A stretch of DNA of 38,983 nt from an uncultured Varibaculum sp. (GTDB taxonomy: Bacteria > Actinomycetota > Actinomycetes > Actinomycetales > Actinomycetaceae). A program made the position numbers and the translations under genes. Shown piece after piece: positions 1 to 7,607 of the stretch. Location: assembly GCA_947255165.1 (NCBI GenBank), contig CAMYFZ010000009.1:1-38983 (forward strand). Direction: 5' to 3'. The notes beneath the pieces are model-generated. The model had not been told where the DNA came from. It ran no database searches and was given only the letters and a program-made list of their open reading frames with translations. Within the stretch, counting starts at the first letter, position 1; each line of letters opens with the position of its first letter.

Positions 1-832
1 CTGGCACATCGGTAATGTCACCGACTGCGTAAACATTTTCCATGTCCTTGACCCGGAGGTGCTCATCGACCATAACCGTACCGTTGGCATGCATGACCTG
101 AGAATACGATCCGTGGAGGTAACCGGAAGAAGTCTGCGCTCCGTAGCAAAGGAACCACATATCGGCTTCGATGGGCACTCCTGCCAAGGTCTCTACCTGG
201 AAGGTGGAGAGCATTCCTACATCTGTAGGCGGCATATAAGCTAAGGGCGCCCCCAGTACCAGTTCGATACCACGGTCTTCCATCTGGGTGGTGATAGTTT
301 CCCGCAAAGAGTCCAGGTACCCAGGAGTTCCTAGGATATAGGGTTCTTTGTCGACCATAATGATCTTCATATCCGGGTAAGTGGAGGTTAACTCACCCGC
401 AAATTCTACGCCGACGGTGCCGGCTCCGACCAACATTACTCGCTTGGCCCGCGCCAAGTTTTCGCGAGTTTGATCCAGACGAGCTTTTGCCACCGAAGCT
501 TGCGACACCATGTGCTTTGCCGGGAAGGGGTAGGTGGTTCCCGTTGCTAACACCAAGAAATCTGCCTCGATGGGATCATGACCAGCCACATAAACGGTGC
601 GGCCATCCACTCGCATACAAGTACCGTGGACGACTTTGCCGCGATCTAGCAGCCGACTGTAAGGCATAAACACCGTATGCCCCCATACAGAATCCACCGC
701 CGCCCGAAGCGCCGCCGCGTGATGCACAAACTGGTCTTTTTGTTCGACCAGCGTGACGTCAGCTACGTCATCCAGGCCACCTGCAACGGTGATGCCACCA
801 TAACCGCCGCCAATGACTACTACTTTAGCCAC
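1..832 (-). CDS. FAD-dependent NADH dehydrogenase-like oxidoreductase (C-terminus cut by window edge)
   Basis: This is a pyridine-nucleotide/FAD oxidoreductase of the NDH-2/AIF type. It would pass electrons from NAD(P)H to a quinone or other acceptor at the membrane. The minus strand is open from a GTG at 830-832 to the left edge, so 277 codons are visible and the C-terminus is missing. The N-terminus reads VAKVVVIGGGYGGI, an FAD-binding GxGxxG Rossmann motif. A second dinucleotide motif, VGAGTVGVEFAGEL, lies mid-protein, and YAVGDITDV near the edge is the usual C-terminal FAD-contact motif. The start is set by a GGGGAGG ribosome site four bases upstream of GTG. A promoter with a dyad in its spacer lies at 958-985. 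The family is clear, but whether the acceptor is menaquinone (true Ndh) or something else is not. Confidence 0.85.
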   Translation of the reverse strand, partial: MAKVVVIGGGYGGITVAGGLDDVADVTLVEQKDQFVHHAAALRAAVDSVWGHTVFMPYSRLLDRGKVVHGTCMRVDGRTVYVAGHDPIEADFLVLATGTTYPFPAKHMVSQASVAKARLDQTRENLARAKRVMLVGAGTVGVEFAGELTSTYPDMKIIMVDKEPYILGTPGYLDSLRETITTQMEDRGIELVLGAPLAYMPPTDVGMLSTFQVETLAGVPIEADMWFLCYGAQTSSGYLHGSYSQVMHANGTVMVDEHLRVKDMENVYAVGDITDVP

Positions 833-957
833 GCTACCTCCCCTTTTATCAGCCTTGGATAGTTCCAAAGCCGATGCGAGCTAATAAGACTAGCAGCTAC
901 CATCGGCCACCCAATCGAGCGACTAGATGAAGGCTTACCAACCTAACGATCGTTCCT

Positions 958-985
958 TTGATAATACTGTATCTTACGGTATCAA
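958..985 (-). promoter_or_regulatory. Predicted promoter with dyad operator in the spacer, upstream of the NDH-2-like gene
   Basis: On the minus strand TTGATA (985-980) and TATCAA (963-958) are separated by 16 bases. The imperfect inverted repeat ATACTGTA-TCT-TACGGTAT (964-982, one mismatch between arms) fills the spacer and overlaps the -35 box. A perfect 10-bp palindrome AACGATCGTT (945-954) sits at the predicted start of transcription. The layout suggests repressor control of the flavoprotein gene. The regulator is not identified. Confidence 0.4.
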
Positions 986-1011
986 AAAAGAATTACTCTT
1001 TAGTAACCATC

Positions 1012-1524
1012 CTACTCAGGAATAAGAGTTTTCAGCGCAGTTTTGATATTGGGAGGGAAGAAATTTTCCCCTTTTAGCACCTTGCCGTCCTCACGATAGA
1101 TAGGCTTGCCCTCTCCATCCAGTTTAGACAGGTTAGAAGCCTGCACTTCCTTCAGGACTGCCGGCAGCGAAATCCCGCATTCCAGCGCCATACCATAAAT
1201 AACGTAAATCAAATCTGCGAGGGCATCGGCGGCCTCAATCGTGTCTCGGGTACCATCATCCGGCAAGGAAGAAATAGCTTCTTCTAGGATGCGACGCGCC
1301 TGGGTCCCATAAACCGCGCCGGTAAGCTCGCTGACTTCCTCATAGATGAGGCGCATGCGCATATGTACCCGTTCGCGATCGACTTCCGCCTGGTCATGCT
1401 GAATCGGCAGCCCATAAACCTGGTGAAATTGGCGCACTAAATCTTCGGGGCGATGAGGGTCCGGGATCTGATATTGGGGATGCTCATTACCCGCTTGTCG
1501 GGCTTCCTCGTCCTGGTTAATCAA
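1012..1524 (-). CDS. MazG-like / PRA-PH family nucleotide pyrophosphohydrolase
   Basis: This is a 170-residue all-alpha NTP pyrophosphatase-like protein (MazG/phosphoribosyl-ATP pyrophosphohydrolase superfamily). Such enzymes hydrolyse nucleoside triphosphate-type substrates to monophosphate plus pyrophosphate. The metal-binding pattern is visible as EEVSELTGAV followed by the acidic helix ADALADLIYVIYG. I chose a TTG start at 1524-1522 that overlaps the TGA of the upstream HAD gene (TTGA, four shared bases). It has a GGAAAGGA ribosome site just upstream. A longer reading frame begins further upstream but lies inside the HAD gene and is unlikely to be used. The coupling suggests both enzymes act in one housecleaning or nucleotide pathway. 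The substrate cannot be told from sequence; a histidine-biosynthesis HisE role is unlikely because no his genes are nearby. Confidence 0.8.
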   Translation of the reverse strand: MINQDEEARQAGNEHPQYQIPDPHRPEDLVRQFHQVYGLPIQHDQAEVDRERVHMRMRLIYEEVSELTGAVYGTQARRILEEAISSLPDDGTRDTIEAADALADLIYVIYGMALECGISLPAVLKEVQASNLSKLDGEGKPIYREDGKVLKGENFFPPNIKTALKTLIPE

Positions 1525-2240
1525 AATTTGTCCTTTCCTATATCGGTTGCTCCTAGCAGCCTGTTTTGTAGTTCGGATACCGAAGTAACCCAGGGCGCTC
1601 CCGGAAACTCCTCCCGGCTGCCTGCTCCCCAAGAAACCCCGATCACATCTATACCGATATTACAAGCAGCTTGATAATCATCTTCCCGATCGCCCACCAT
1701 AACTACTCGTCCGAGCGGACCGGGTGCAGCTAGCTGCTCGAGGGCATAGCGAATAACTCCCTCTTTCCCCCGTCTTAGCTGCGGATTGGCCACATCCCTG
1801 GGATTCTCAGCGCTAGTTCCGGATTTTTCTTGGGTACCGGCAACGCAATCCAAATAGGGGCTCATCCCCGTCGCCTGCGCAATATCACGTACTAGTTCTT
1901 CTAATTTCGAGGAAGCGACGGCAGTTTTTACTCCTTTGGCGCGCAGACGCTGCAACAGGTTTTCTATCCCCGCGAATAAAGGCACCTGGGTCATGCGAGG
2001 TCGATAATAGCTCCGGTAAACTTCGACCGCCTCATCTAGTAGTTCCTCGGGTAAATCTAGATACTGTTTAAAACCGATGCGTAGCGGTGGCCCTACGAAA
2101 CGTTTCAGTTCTTGCGGAGTTTGTTCCGCTAGGTGATAGTGGGAAATAACTTCCACCACCGCCTCGGTTATCAGGGGAACCGAATCGGTCAAGGTACCGT
2201 CCATGTCAAAAATCACGGTGTCAAAATAACGCTTCCCCAT
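1521..2240 (-). CDS. HAD-superfamily phosphatase, phosphoglycolate phosphatase-like
   Basis: This 239-residue haloacid dehalogenase-like hydrolase is of the Gph/PpaX type and acts in the cytoplasm on small phosphate esters. Motif I is FDMDGTLTDS near the N-terminus, with the nucleophilic Asp and the acid/base Asp two residues later. Motif II is AVASS, and motif III/IV is the GDREDDYQAA loop. A helical cap lies between motifs I and II. I start it at the ATG at 2240-2238, which has AGGA six bases upstream and places motif I about ten residues in. An in-frame ATG at 2285 would add 15 residues with no family support. Its stop overlaps the start of the MazG-like gene, implying translational coupling. 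Confidence 0.85.
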   Translation of the reverse strand: MGKRYFDTVIFDMDGTLTDSVPLITEAVVEVISHYHLAEQTPQELKRFVGPPLRIGFKQYLDLPEELLDEAVEVYRSYYRPRMTQVPLFAGIENLLQRLRAKGVKTAVASSKLEELVRDIAQATGMSPYLDCVAGTQEKSGTSAENPRDVANPQLRRGKEGVIRYALEQLAAPGPLGRVVMVGDREDDYQAACNIGIDVIGVSWGAGSREEFPGAPWVTSVSELQNRLLGATDIGKDKF

Positions 2241-2408
2241 AAAAATCCTGTCTGTGCCCTCTAGCCTTCTATTTCTCAAGGGCACTACGCCCCGCCCTTA
2301 TTGTAGGCAACTTTCCTTCCCGCCAACTCCTGGCTGTTTAACCGCCCATTTTTCTTTTCGCTTTTTTCTGCCAGCTCCAAGATGTGCTAATCTCTCAGTT
2401 GTCCTCGA

Positions 2409-2499
2409 GCGCGGGTGGCGGAATCGGTAGACGCGCTAGCTTGAGGTGCTAGTGGCCAACTTAACGGCCGTGAGGGTTCAAGTCCCTTCCCGCGCACCA
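2409..2499 (+). tRNA. tRNA-Leu (anticodon GAG)
   Basis: This is a class II tRNA with a long variable arm. The acceptor arms GCGCGGG (2409-2415) and CCCGCGC (2489-2495) pair perfectly. The anticodon stem CTAGC/GCTAG encloses loop TTGAGGT, with anticodon GAG at 2443-2445. The T arm contains GGTTCAAGTCC. The CCA end is encoded (2497-2499). A possible -10 (GCTAAT, 2386-2391) lies just upstream. Confidence 0.97.
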
Positions 2500-2603
2500 G
2501 TGATTTCTGGTATTTTTCTCGCTCGTTACCATTTCAACTATTAAGGGCTGATGCCCGTTATTAACCACTAATACCTGCGAATACCCGGTTTTCCCGCTAT
2601 TGA

Positions 2604-3410
2604 CTAAGTGGAACATCCCGCTGCCTCTAGGGATGCTTGGATAAAAAGTTCCTCGGCCTGTGGGGGCTGTTGGTGCCCCATACCCGCAACCAAATGCAAC
2701 CGGGAATGGGGAATCAAGCGGTGTAGTTGTTTACCTGCCGCTACCGGGATCACCGGGTCTTCCTCGCCATACACGATTGAAACTGGCACCTTTATTTCCC
2801 CTAGACGCTTTGCCCAAGGATCAGTACGCTCCATCGCTTGGCGTTGTCTTTCTAGCCCTTCCCAGCTGAAACCGCGTCTCCAGTTACTGGCAACCAGTTG
2901 TTTCAGCTGCTGCTCCCCCCAAGGGTACTTAGAGCCTGCAATCTTATTAATCTGCCCAAAATGCCATTTTTTAAACTGGCTAACGGAAGCATAAGGGGCC
3001 TGCCGAATCGGATTTACCGCGGAGGCGGCGCTCTTAGCATAGGTAAAGAACAGCCCTAACCCGGCGACCATTTCCGGGTGTTCTAGCGCTAGCAGCTGCG
3101 CGATCGCCCCACCCATCGAGCGGCCAGTAACTACCGCCGGCGATCCGTAGGCGGCAATCAGCACGGCTACATCACTGGCCATATCGCGTAAATCGTAGGG
3201 GCAAGGTACCCGCGAGGAGCGCCCCACATCCCGGTTATCGAATCTAATGATGTGGAAGCCAGCTTCTGCTAGGCGCTGACAGTAACTTTCTGGAACCGAG
3301 GTGAGCTGCGCCCCGTGTCCTTCAATATGAATCATTAAGGGGGCGTCTGGGTCTCCGAACTCTTGGACACAGATAGTAATTTCCTCGCCTACCGCAACCC
3401 ACTTTTCCAC
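2604..3410 (-). CDS. Alpha/beta-hydrolase fold protein
   Basis: This 268-residue serine hydrolase has the alpha/beta fold. The N-terminal strands and the segment IIRFDNRDVGRSS resemble the family that includes anthracycline methylesterases (RdmC/DnrP) and many uncharacterised actinobacterial esterases. The nucleophile elbow is GRSMGG with Ser98. Asp218 (GEEDPVI) and His246 (GMGHQ) complete a likely catalytic triad. Residues around EGHGAQ (30-35) would form the oxyanion loop. There is no signal peptide, so it should be cytoplasmic. It is transcribed alone, divergently from dmsA across about 320 bases. The substrate is unknown; ester or lactone hydrolysis is the safest statement. Confidence 0.85.
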   Translation of the reverse strand: MEKWVAVGEEITICVQEFGDPDAPLMIHIEGHGAQLTSVPESYCQRLAEAGFHIIRFDNRDVGRSSRVPCPYDLRDMASDVAVLIAAYGSPAVVTGRSMGGAIAQLLALEHPEMVAGLGLFFTYAKSAASAVNPIRQAPYASVSQFKKWHFGQINKIAGSKYPWGEQQLKQLVASNWRRGFSWEGLERQRQAMERTDPWAKRLGEIKVPVSIVYGEEDPVIPVAAGKQLHRLIPHSRLHLVAGMGHQQPPQAEELFIQASLEAAGCST

Positions 3411-3729
3411 GCCCTCAGCCTACTATGCCCGCAGGCTCCCTCCTGAAGAATCACCCAGAGTTCTAAGCCGGCTGCCCAGTTAAACGCTCCCGCGCATGTC
3501 GCTATCAATAAAGGAAGTCGCCCCTTACGTATATCCCTAAAATTCCCCTCTAGGACTTACGTCACCAAGAGACTTTTATCCTCTAAAGTACGGAGCTTTC
3601 AGCTGTTTATCGTCGAAATTTCGGGTAAATATTTTTTAAATTCAGGTTTCCAAATTTTCGTCTTTCCGGGCATACAATGAGTGCGAGTTCACCAGTGTGG
3701 GTGGAATATTCAGATGCGGCAAGGAGAAA
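3411..3729. other. Intergenic region between divergent hydrolase and dmsA, likely carries both promoters
   Basis: About 320 bases hold no convincing gene. The right half is AT-rich. A perfect palindrome CGAAATTTCG lies at 3614-3623, and a -10-like TACAAT lies at 3673-3678 (no good -35 at normal spacing), which could serve dmsA. I found no FNR-type TTGAT-N4-ATCAA site. Confidence 0.4.
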
Positions 3730-6303
3730 ATGATGGCAGCGAAGCAACCGGCGAATATCCGTCCTTCTCGACGTACTTTCCTGAAATGGTCAGCAATCGC
3801 TGGCAGTACTACCGGACTGGTGGCCTGTGCCACTCCTTCTCCTTATTCCCCCGACAAGAACGGAAAACTGGTAGCAAACGGCACCGGACGCACTGACGTA
3901 GATAAGACCGTCTGGTCAGCTTGCACTGTCAACTGCGGGTCCCGTTGCCCAGTGCGTTTGCAAGTCAAAGATGGCCGGGTAGTACGAGTACTGCCCGATA
4001 ACACCGGTAACGATGAGCTGGGCAGCCAGCAGGTGCGCGCCTGCCCCCGTGGTCGCGCTATTCGGCACCGCATTTACAATCCCGGTCGTTTAAAGAAGCC
4101 CATGAAGCGCAAGCCGGGTACCAAACGCGGCGAAGGACAATGGGTGGAAATCTCCTGGAAGCAAGCCCTTGATGAGATCGCTGAAAAGATGAAGGCTTTG
4201 AAGTCCAAGTACGGCAACGAATGCTTCTATATCCAGTACGGCACCGGGGTTCTGGGTTCCGCTATGGCTTGTTCCTGGCCGCCCGAAGCCAGCCCGATGG
4301 CGCGGATGCTTTCGCTCTATGGCGGTTATCTCGATCACTACTCTGACTATTCCACCACCAATATCACTCAGGCTTACCCCTATTTCTATGGCGACTGGGT
4401 AGCTGGCAACAGCTTCGATGATGCCGCCAACTCCAAGCTACAGGTGATGTTCGGCAATAACCCCTTAGAGACGCGGATGTCAGGCGGGGGACAAACTTTC
4501 GTAACTCAGGCTACTAAACGTAAATCTGGCGTTAAAACCATCGTTATCGATCCGCGGTATTCGGAAACTTCGGTAGCGCTCGGGGACGAGTGGGTGGCGC
4601 TGCGCCCGGGCACCGACGCTGCCCTAATCGCCGGCATGATTTACGTGATGGTAGCAGAGAACCTACACGACCAGGCATTCTTGGATAAATACTGCGTAGG
4701 TTTCGATGAAGCGCATATGCCCGAGGGCGCGCCTAAGAATGCGTCCTATCTTGCGTACCTACAGGGCAAAGGAAAAGATAAAACGGTTAAAACCCCCGAG
4801 TGGGCCGCCCGGATTACCGGGGTGCCAGCCTCGGATATTCGCCGTCTTGCCCGGGAAATCGCTACCGCTAAACCCTGTACTATCACCCAGGGTTGGGGGC
4901 CGCAGCGGCACGCTAACGGGGAAGGCATCGCTCGCGCGATTTTCCTGTTGGCCTGCGTAACCGGAAATATCGGCATAAAAGGCGGCGGCACCGGCGGACG
5001 GGAGGGCGGACAGGCGCTGCCAATCACCCGAACATTCAACACCGAAGTCGCTAACCCTTCCGAAAAAATCATTTCCGTCTTCAGCTGGTTAGATGCTATT
5101 GACCACGGTCCCAAGATGGATACCTTCAACGCCGGAGTGGGAGTTAAACCAGAACCGGGCGTACGCGCCCTAAAGGTACCGGTAGATGAAGCCGGTAATC
5201 CCACCAACACCAAGTTGGAGGTTCCGATTAAAGCGGTCTTCAACTATGGATCGAACTCGCTGGTAAACCAGACCGGAGACAACAACAAGTCTGTAGAGAT
5301 CCTGCAGGATGACACCAAGTGTGAACTGATTGTTACCTGCGACATTATGCATACTGTCAGTGCCCGCTACTCCGACTATCTGTTACCGGGCACCTCTACT
5401 TCCGAAGAATCGGACTACCACAGCGGGGAAAATGCCACCCCGATGGCTTACGGCATTGTTTCCCAGCAAGCTATCAAGCCGCTTTACGAGTGCAAATCTA
5501 TTTTTGATATTTGCACCGAACTGGCCGATCGCCTGGGGGTTAAGGACAAGTTCACCGGAGGTAAGACCCGGGAGGAATGGCTGAAAGAAATCGTTGAGAC
5601 CGGGCGAGAGGAAGATCCCACCCTGCCCACTTATGAAGAGTGGAAGAAAGTGGGGATCGTCCGCCGCAACGCGGGTTCCGATATTCCTTTGGAAGATTTC
5701 CGTAAAGACCCGGCGGCAAATCCGCTCAGTACTCCTAGCGGCAAGATTGAGATTTATTCCCAGCGCCTAGAAAATATGGCGAAAAAATGGACCTTCGGAG
5801 ATTTCCGTCCTCGCCTAGACGGTGACGAACTTTGCCCCATTCCCGCCCACCTAGCAACTTGGGAAGGCGCCGAGGACGCTGCCAAGAATAAGAAGTATCC
5901 GCTGCAGGTAATCGGGCATCACTTCAAGGCCCGTACTCACTCCAGTTACGGCAACGTGGATTGGCTCAAGGAAGCCCATATCCAAACCGTGTGGATGAAT
6001 CCGAAAGATGCCGAGGAACGCGGGATTAAGAACGATGATTTGGTGTTCGTCTACAACGAACGCGGCACTTTACGTTTGCCTGCCAAAGTGACTACCAGGA
6101 TCGTTCCCGGAACGATCTCGGTGCCCCAAGGTGCTTGGTATGATCCCAAGCCGGATTCGGAAGTAGCTCCTCCCGAGGGCGCAAATCCTAAGAAGCCGGT
6201 GGATGTGGCCGGTTCGGTTAACACTTTGACCTCTTTGCACCCGACTCCGATTGCCAAAGGTATGGGGGTTCATACTGTTTTGGCGCAGGTCGTAAAGGCA
6301 TAA
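3730..6303 (+). CDS. dmsA: Dimethyl sulfoxide reductase catalytic subunit DmsA (Tat lipoprotein)
   Basis: This is the molybdenum catalytic subunit (857 residues) of a DMSO/S- or N-oxide reductase, the terminal enzyme of anaerobic respiration. AAGGAG at 3721-3726 supports a start at ATG 3730 or the adjacent ATG 3733. The N-terminus has a twin-arginine motif SRRTFLKW (Arg14-Arg15), a short hydrophobic stretch and a lipobox LVAC (Cys33). It should therefore be folded inside, exported by Tat and lipid-anchored outside. The 4Fe-4S motif CTVNCGSRCP continues to VRACPRG. Segments such as FGNNPLETRMSGGG, VIDPRYSET and QGWGPQRHANGEG match DmsA closely. A serine within HYSDYST (about residues 205-208) is the likely molybdenum ligand region. 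The C-terminal MGD-binding domain (HSSYGNVDWL onward) is complete. Its physiological substrate could also be another S- or N-oxide. Confidence 0.95.
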   Translation: MMAAKQPANIRPSRRTFLKWSAIAGSTTGLVACATPSPYSPDKNGKLVANGTGRTDVDKTVWSACTVNCGSRCPVRLQVKDGRVVRVLPDNTGNDELGSQQVRACPRGRAIRHRIYNPGRLKKPMKRKPGTKRGEGQWVEISWKQALDEIAEKMKALKSKYGNECFYIQYGTGVLGSAMACSWPPEASPMARMLSLYGGYLDHYSDYSTTNITQAYPYFYGDWVAGNSFDDAANSKLQVMFGNNPLETRMSGGGQTFVTQATKRKSGVKTIVIDPRYSETSVALGDEWVALRPGTDAALIAGMIYVMVAENLHDQAFLDKYCVGFDEAHMPEGAPKNASYLAYLQGKGKDKTVKTPEWAARITGVPASDIRRLAREIATAKPCTITQGWGPQRHANGEGIARAIFLLACVTGNIGIKGGGTGGREGGQALPITRTFNTEVANPSEKIISVFSWLDAIDHGPKMDTFNAGVGVKPEPGVRALKVPVDEAGNPTNTKLEVPIKAVFNYGSNSLVNQTGDNNKSVEILQDDTKCELIVTCDIMHTVSARYSDYLLPGTSTSEESDYHSGENATPMAYGIVSQQAIKPLYECKSIFDICTELADRLGVKDKFTGGKTREEWLKEIVETGREEDPTLPTYEEWKKVGIVRRNAGSDIPLEDFRKDPAANPLSTPSGKIEIYSQRLENMAKKWTFGDFRPRLDGDELCPIPAHLATWEGAEDAAKNKKYPLQVIGHHFKARTHSSYGNVDWLKEAHIQTVWMNPKDAEERGIKNDDLVFVYNERGTLRLPAKVTTRIVPGTISVPQGAWYDPKPDSEVAPPEGANPKKPVDVAGSVNTLTSLHPTPIAKGMGVHTVLAQVVKA

Positions 6304-6339
6304 CTAACCGGAATATTCATAGGTAAGAGGTAAGACGTA

Positions 6340-6690
6340 ATGTTTGGAATCAGCGGAAGCGAATTCTTGGTGCTGGCGGTGATTGCTGCCCTGCTTTTGG
6401 GGCCGAAGAACGTGGCGCAAGGATTAACGGCGCTACGCAAAGCACTCACCAGTTTTCGGGGCTGGTCAGCAAAGTTGCGCCAAGAAACCTCCGGGGATTT
6501 TTCGGGGCTTACTCCCGAGGATCTAGAAAACCTGAAAGTTTTGCGGAACCTTAACCTCTCCAGTTATAGCCCCAAGCAGATGATCCGCGAGACCATTCAA
6601 GAAGAAATAGAAGCCTGGGCACAGTCAGCTACCCAGTCCGGGGAGGTGTTGAAAAATGCCGGCTCCCTAAGCGAGGAAGATTCCAAATAA
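6340..6690 (+). CDS. tatB: TatB-like twin-arginine translocase subunit inside the dms block
   Basis: This 116-residue protein has the TatA/TatB architecture. A short N-terminal membrane helix runs from about residue 6 to 20, then a hinge, an amphipathic helix (VAQGLTALRKALTSFRGW) and a charged tail. Glu8 and the Gly21-Pro22 hinge occupy the same positions as in E. coli TatB, and TatA would normally have a polar non-acidic residue at position 8. This argues for TatB function. It starts 36 bases after dmsA with a GAGGTAAG ribosome site. Its place between the Tat substrate gene and dmsB suggests a dedicated or co-regulated export component. No tatC is present in the window. The symbol is by similarity only; it could be a third TatA/B paralogue. 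Confidence 0.8.
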   Translation: MFGISGSEFLVLAVIAALLLGPKNVAQGLTALRKALTSFRGWSAKLRQETSGDFSGLTPEDLENLKVLRNLNLSSYSPKQMIRETIQEEIEAWAQSATQSGEVLKNAGSLSEEDSK

Positions 6691-6880
6691 ATTAACAGAA
6701 CCTGATCAATAAGAAATATTTTTTGTAGTAACCGGGTAAATAGAGTAAATATTTATTTCCCTAAAAGACTAAAACCATTTCGCATTATCTGTGAAATAAA
6801 CCAGCAGAATATAACATTAAAAAGGGGCAGCAAGTGGGGCTGCCACTCGTATTTACCACAGTCTTTGCAAGGAGGACGCG
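6691..6880. other. AT-rich 190-base gap between tatB-like gene and dmsB with a small hairpin
   Basis: The gap is markedly AT-rich and has no gene. GGCAGC (6826-6831) can pair with GCTGCC (6839-6844) around a seven-base loop, 36 bases before the dmsB start. There is no U-tract, so it is not an intrinsic terminator. It could hold a second promoter or an mRNA processing/stability element that sets DmsB levels. Confidence 0.35.
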
Positions 6881-7567
6881 ATGGCCGACGATGCGATTCC
6901 TACTCCCAGCAGGAACAACACTTTAACGGAACCTTTAACCAAAAAAGGTGCCGAGTATGGGTTTGTTTTCAATCAAAACCTTTGTAACGGTTGTAAGGCC
7001 TGCCAAATCGCTTGTAAAGATAAGCATGATTTGCCGGTAGGTATGACCTGGCGGCGGGTTATTGAATATACCGGTGGCTCTTGGAAAGTAAATGAAACTG
7101 ACGGGACTTTCCGCCACAATGTTTTTAGTTACTATACCTCTATAGCTTGCAACCACTGTGAGAATCCGATTTGCGTGCAGGTGTGCCCAACTACTGCCAT
7201 GTCCCAGCGCGAAGATGGAACCGTCTATGTAGACCAATCTAAATGCGTGGGTTGCCGCTATTGTCAGTGGGCCTGTCCTTACGGCGCTCCCCAACTGGAT
7301 GCCCGCAGTGGCCACATGTCTAAATGCGATTTGTGCTATGACTATCGCAGCCAGGGACAAAATCCGGCTTGTGTAGATGCCTGTCCCACCCGCGCGCTTG
7401 GTTGGGGCCCCATCGAGGATTTGCGTAAAGAATTCGGAGAAGAGGCCGGGATAGCCCCGCTTCCTGACCCATCTATTACCCAACCACACCTGGTAATTAA
7501 GCCGCACCGTGATGCCCAAGAGTGGGATAAAGGCAGCGGGATTATCCAGAGTCCCAAAGAGATTTAA
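6881..7567 (+). CDS. dmsB: DMSO reductase iron-sulfur subunit DmsB
   Basis: This 228-residue electron-transfer subunit carries four 4Fe-4S clusters and relays electrons from the membrane anchor to DmsA. The four cysteine groups are visible in order: CNGCKACQIAC (from Cys35), CNHCENPICVQVCP, CVGCRYCQWACP, and CDLCYDY with a later CVDACP. These are the hallmarks of the DmsB/NrfC/PhsB family. AGGAGG about seven bases before the ATG makes the start secure. There is no signal peptide, so it would be exported in complex with DmsA by the DmsA Tat signal (known for this family, inferred here). It follows the tatB-like gene by 190 bases and precedes dmsC by 40. Confidence 0.95.
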   Translation: MADDAIPTPSRNNTLTEPLTKKGAEYGFVFNQNLCNGCKACQIACKDKHDLPVGMTWRRVIEYTGGSWKVNETDGTFRHNVFSYYTSIACNHCENPICVQVCPTTAMSQREDGTVYVDQSKCVGCRYCQWACPYGAPQLDARSGHMSKCDLCYDYRSQGQNPACVDACPTRALGWGPIEDLRKEFGEEAGIAPLPDPSITQPHLVIKPHRDAQEWDKGSGIIQSPKEI

Positions 7568-7607
7568 ACATTGAAGATTTTATTCACCCGCTAGGTTAAG
7601 GAGCATC

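Noticed and set aside
59..862. Three plus-strand reading frames of about 60 codons
   Set aside because: They lie antisense to the flavoprotein gene, which has clear motifs and a ribosome site, so they are shadows.
6826..6844. Hairpin before dmsB as an intrinsic terminator
   Set aside because: The stem is only six pairs and is followed by no T-run.
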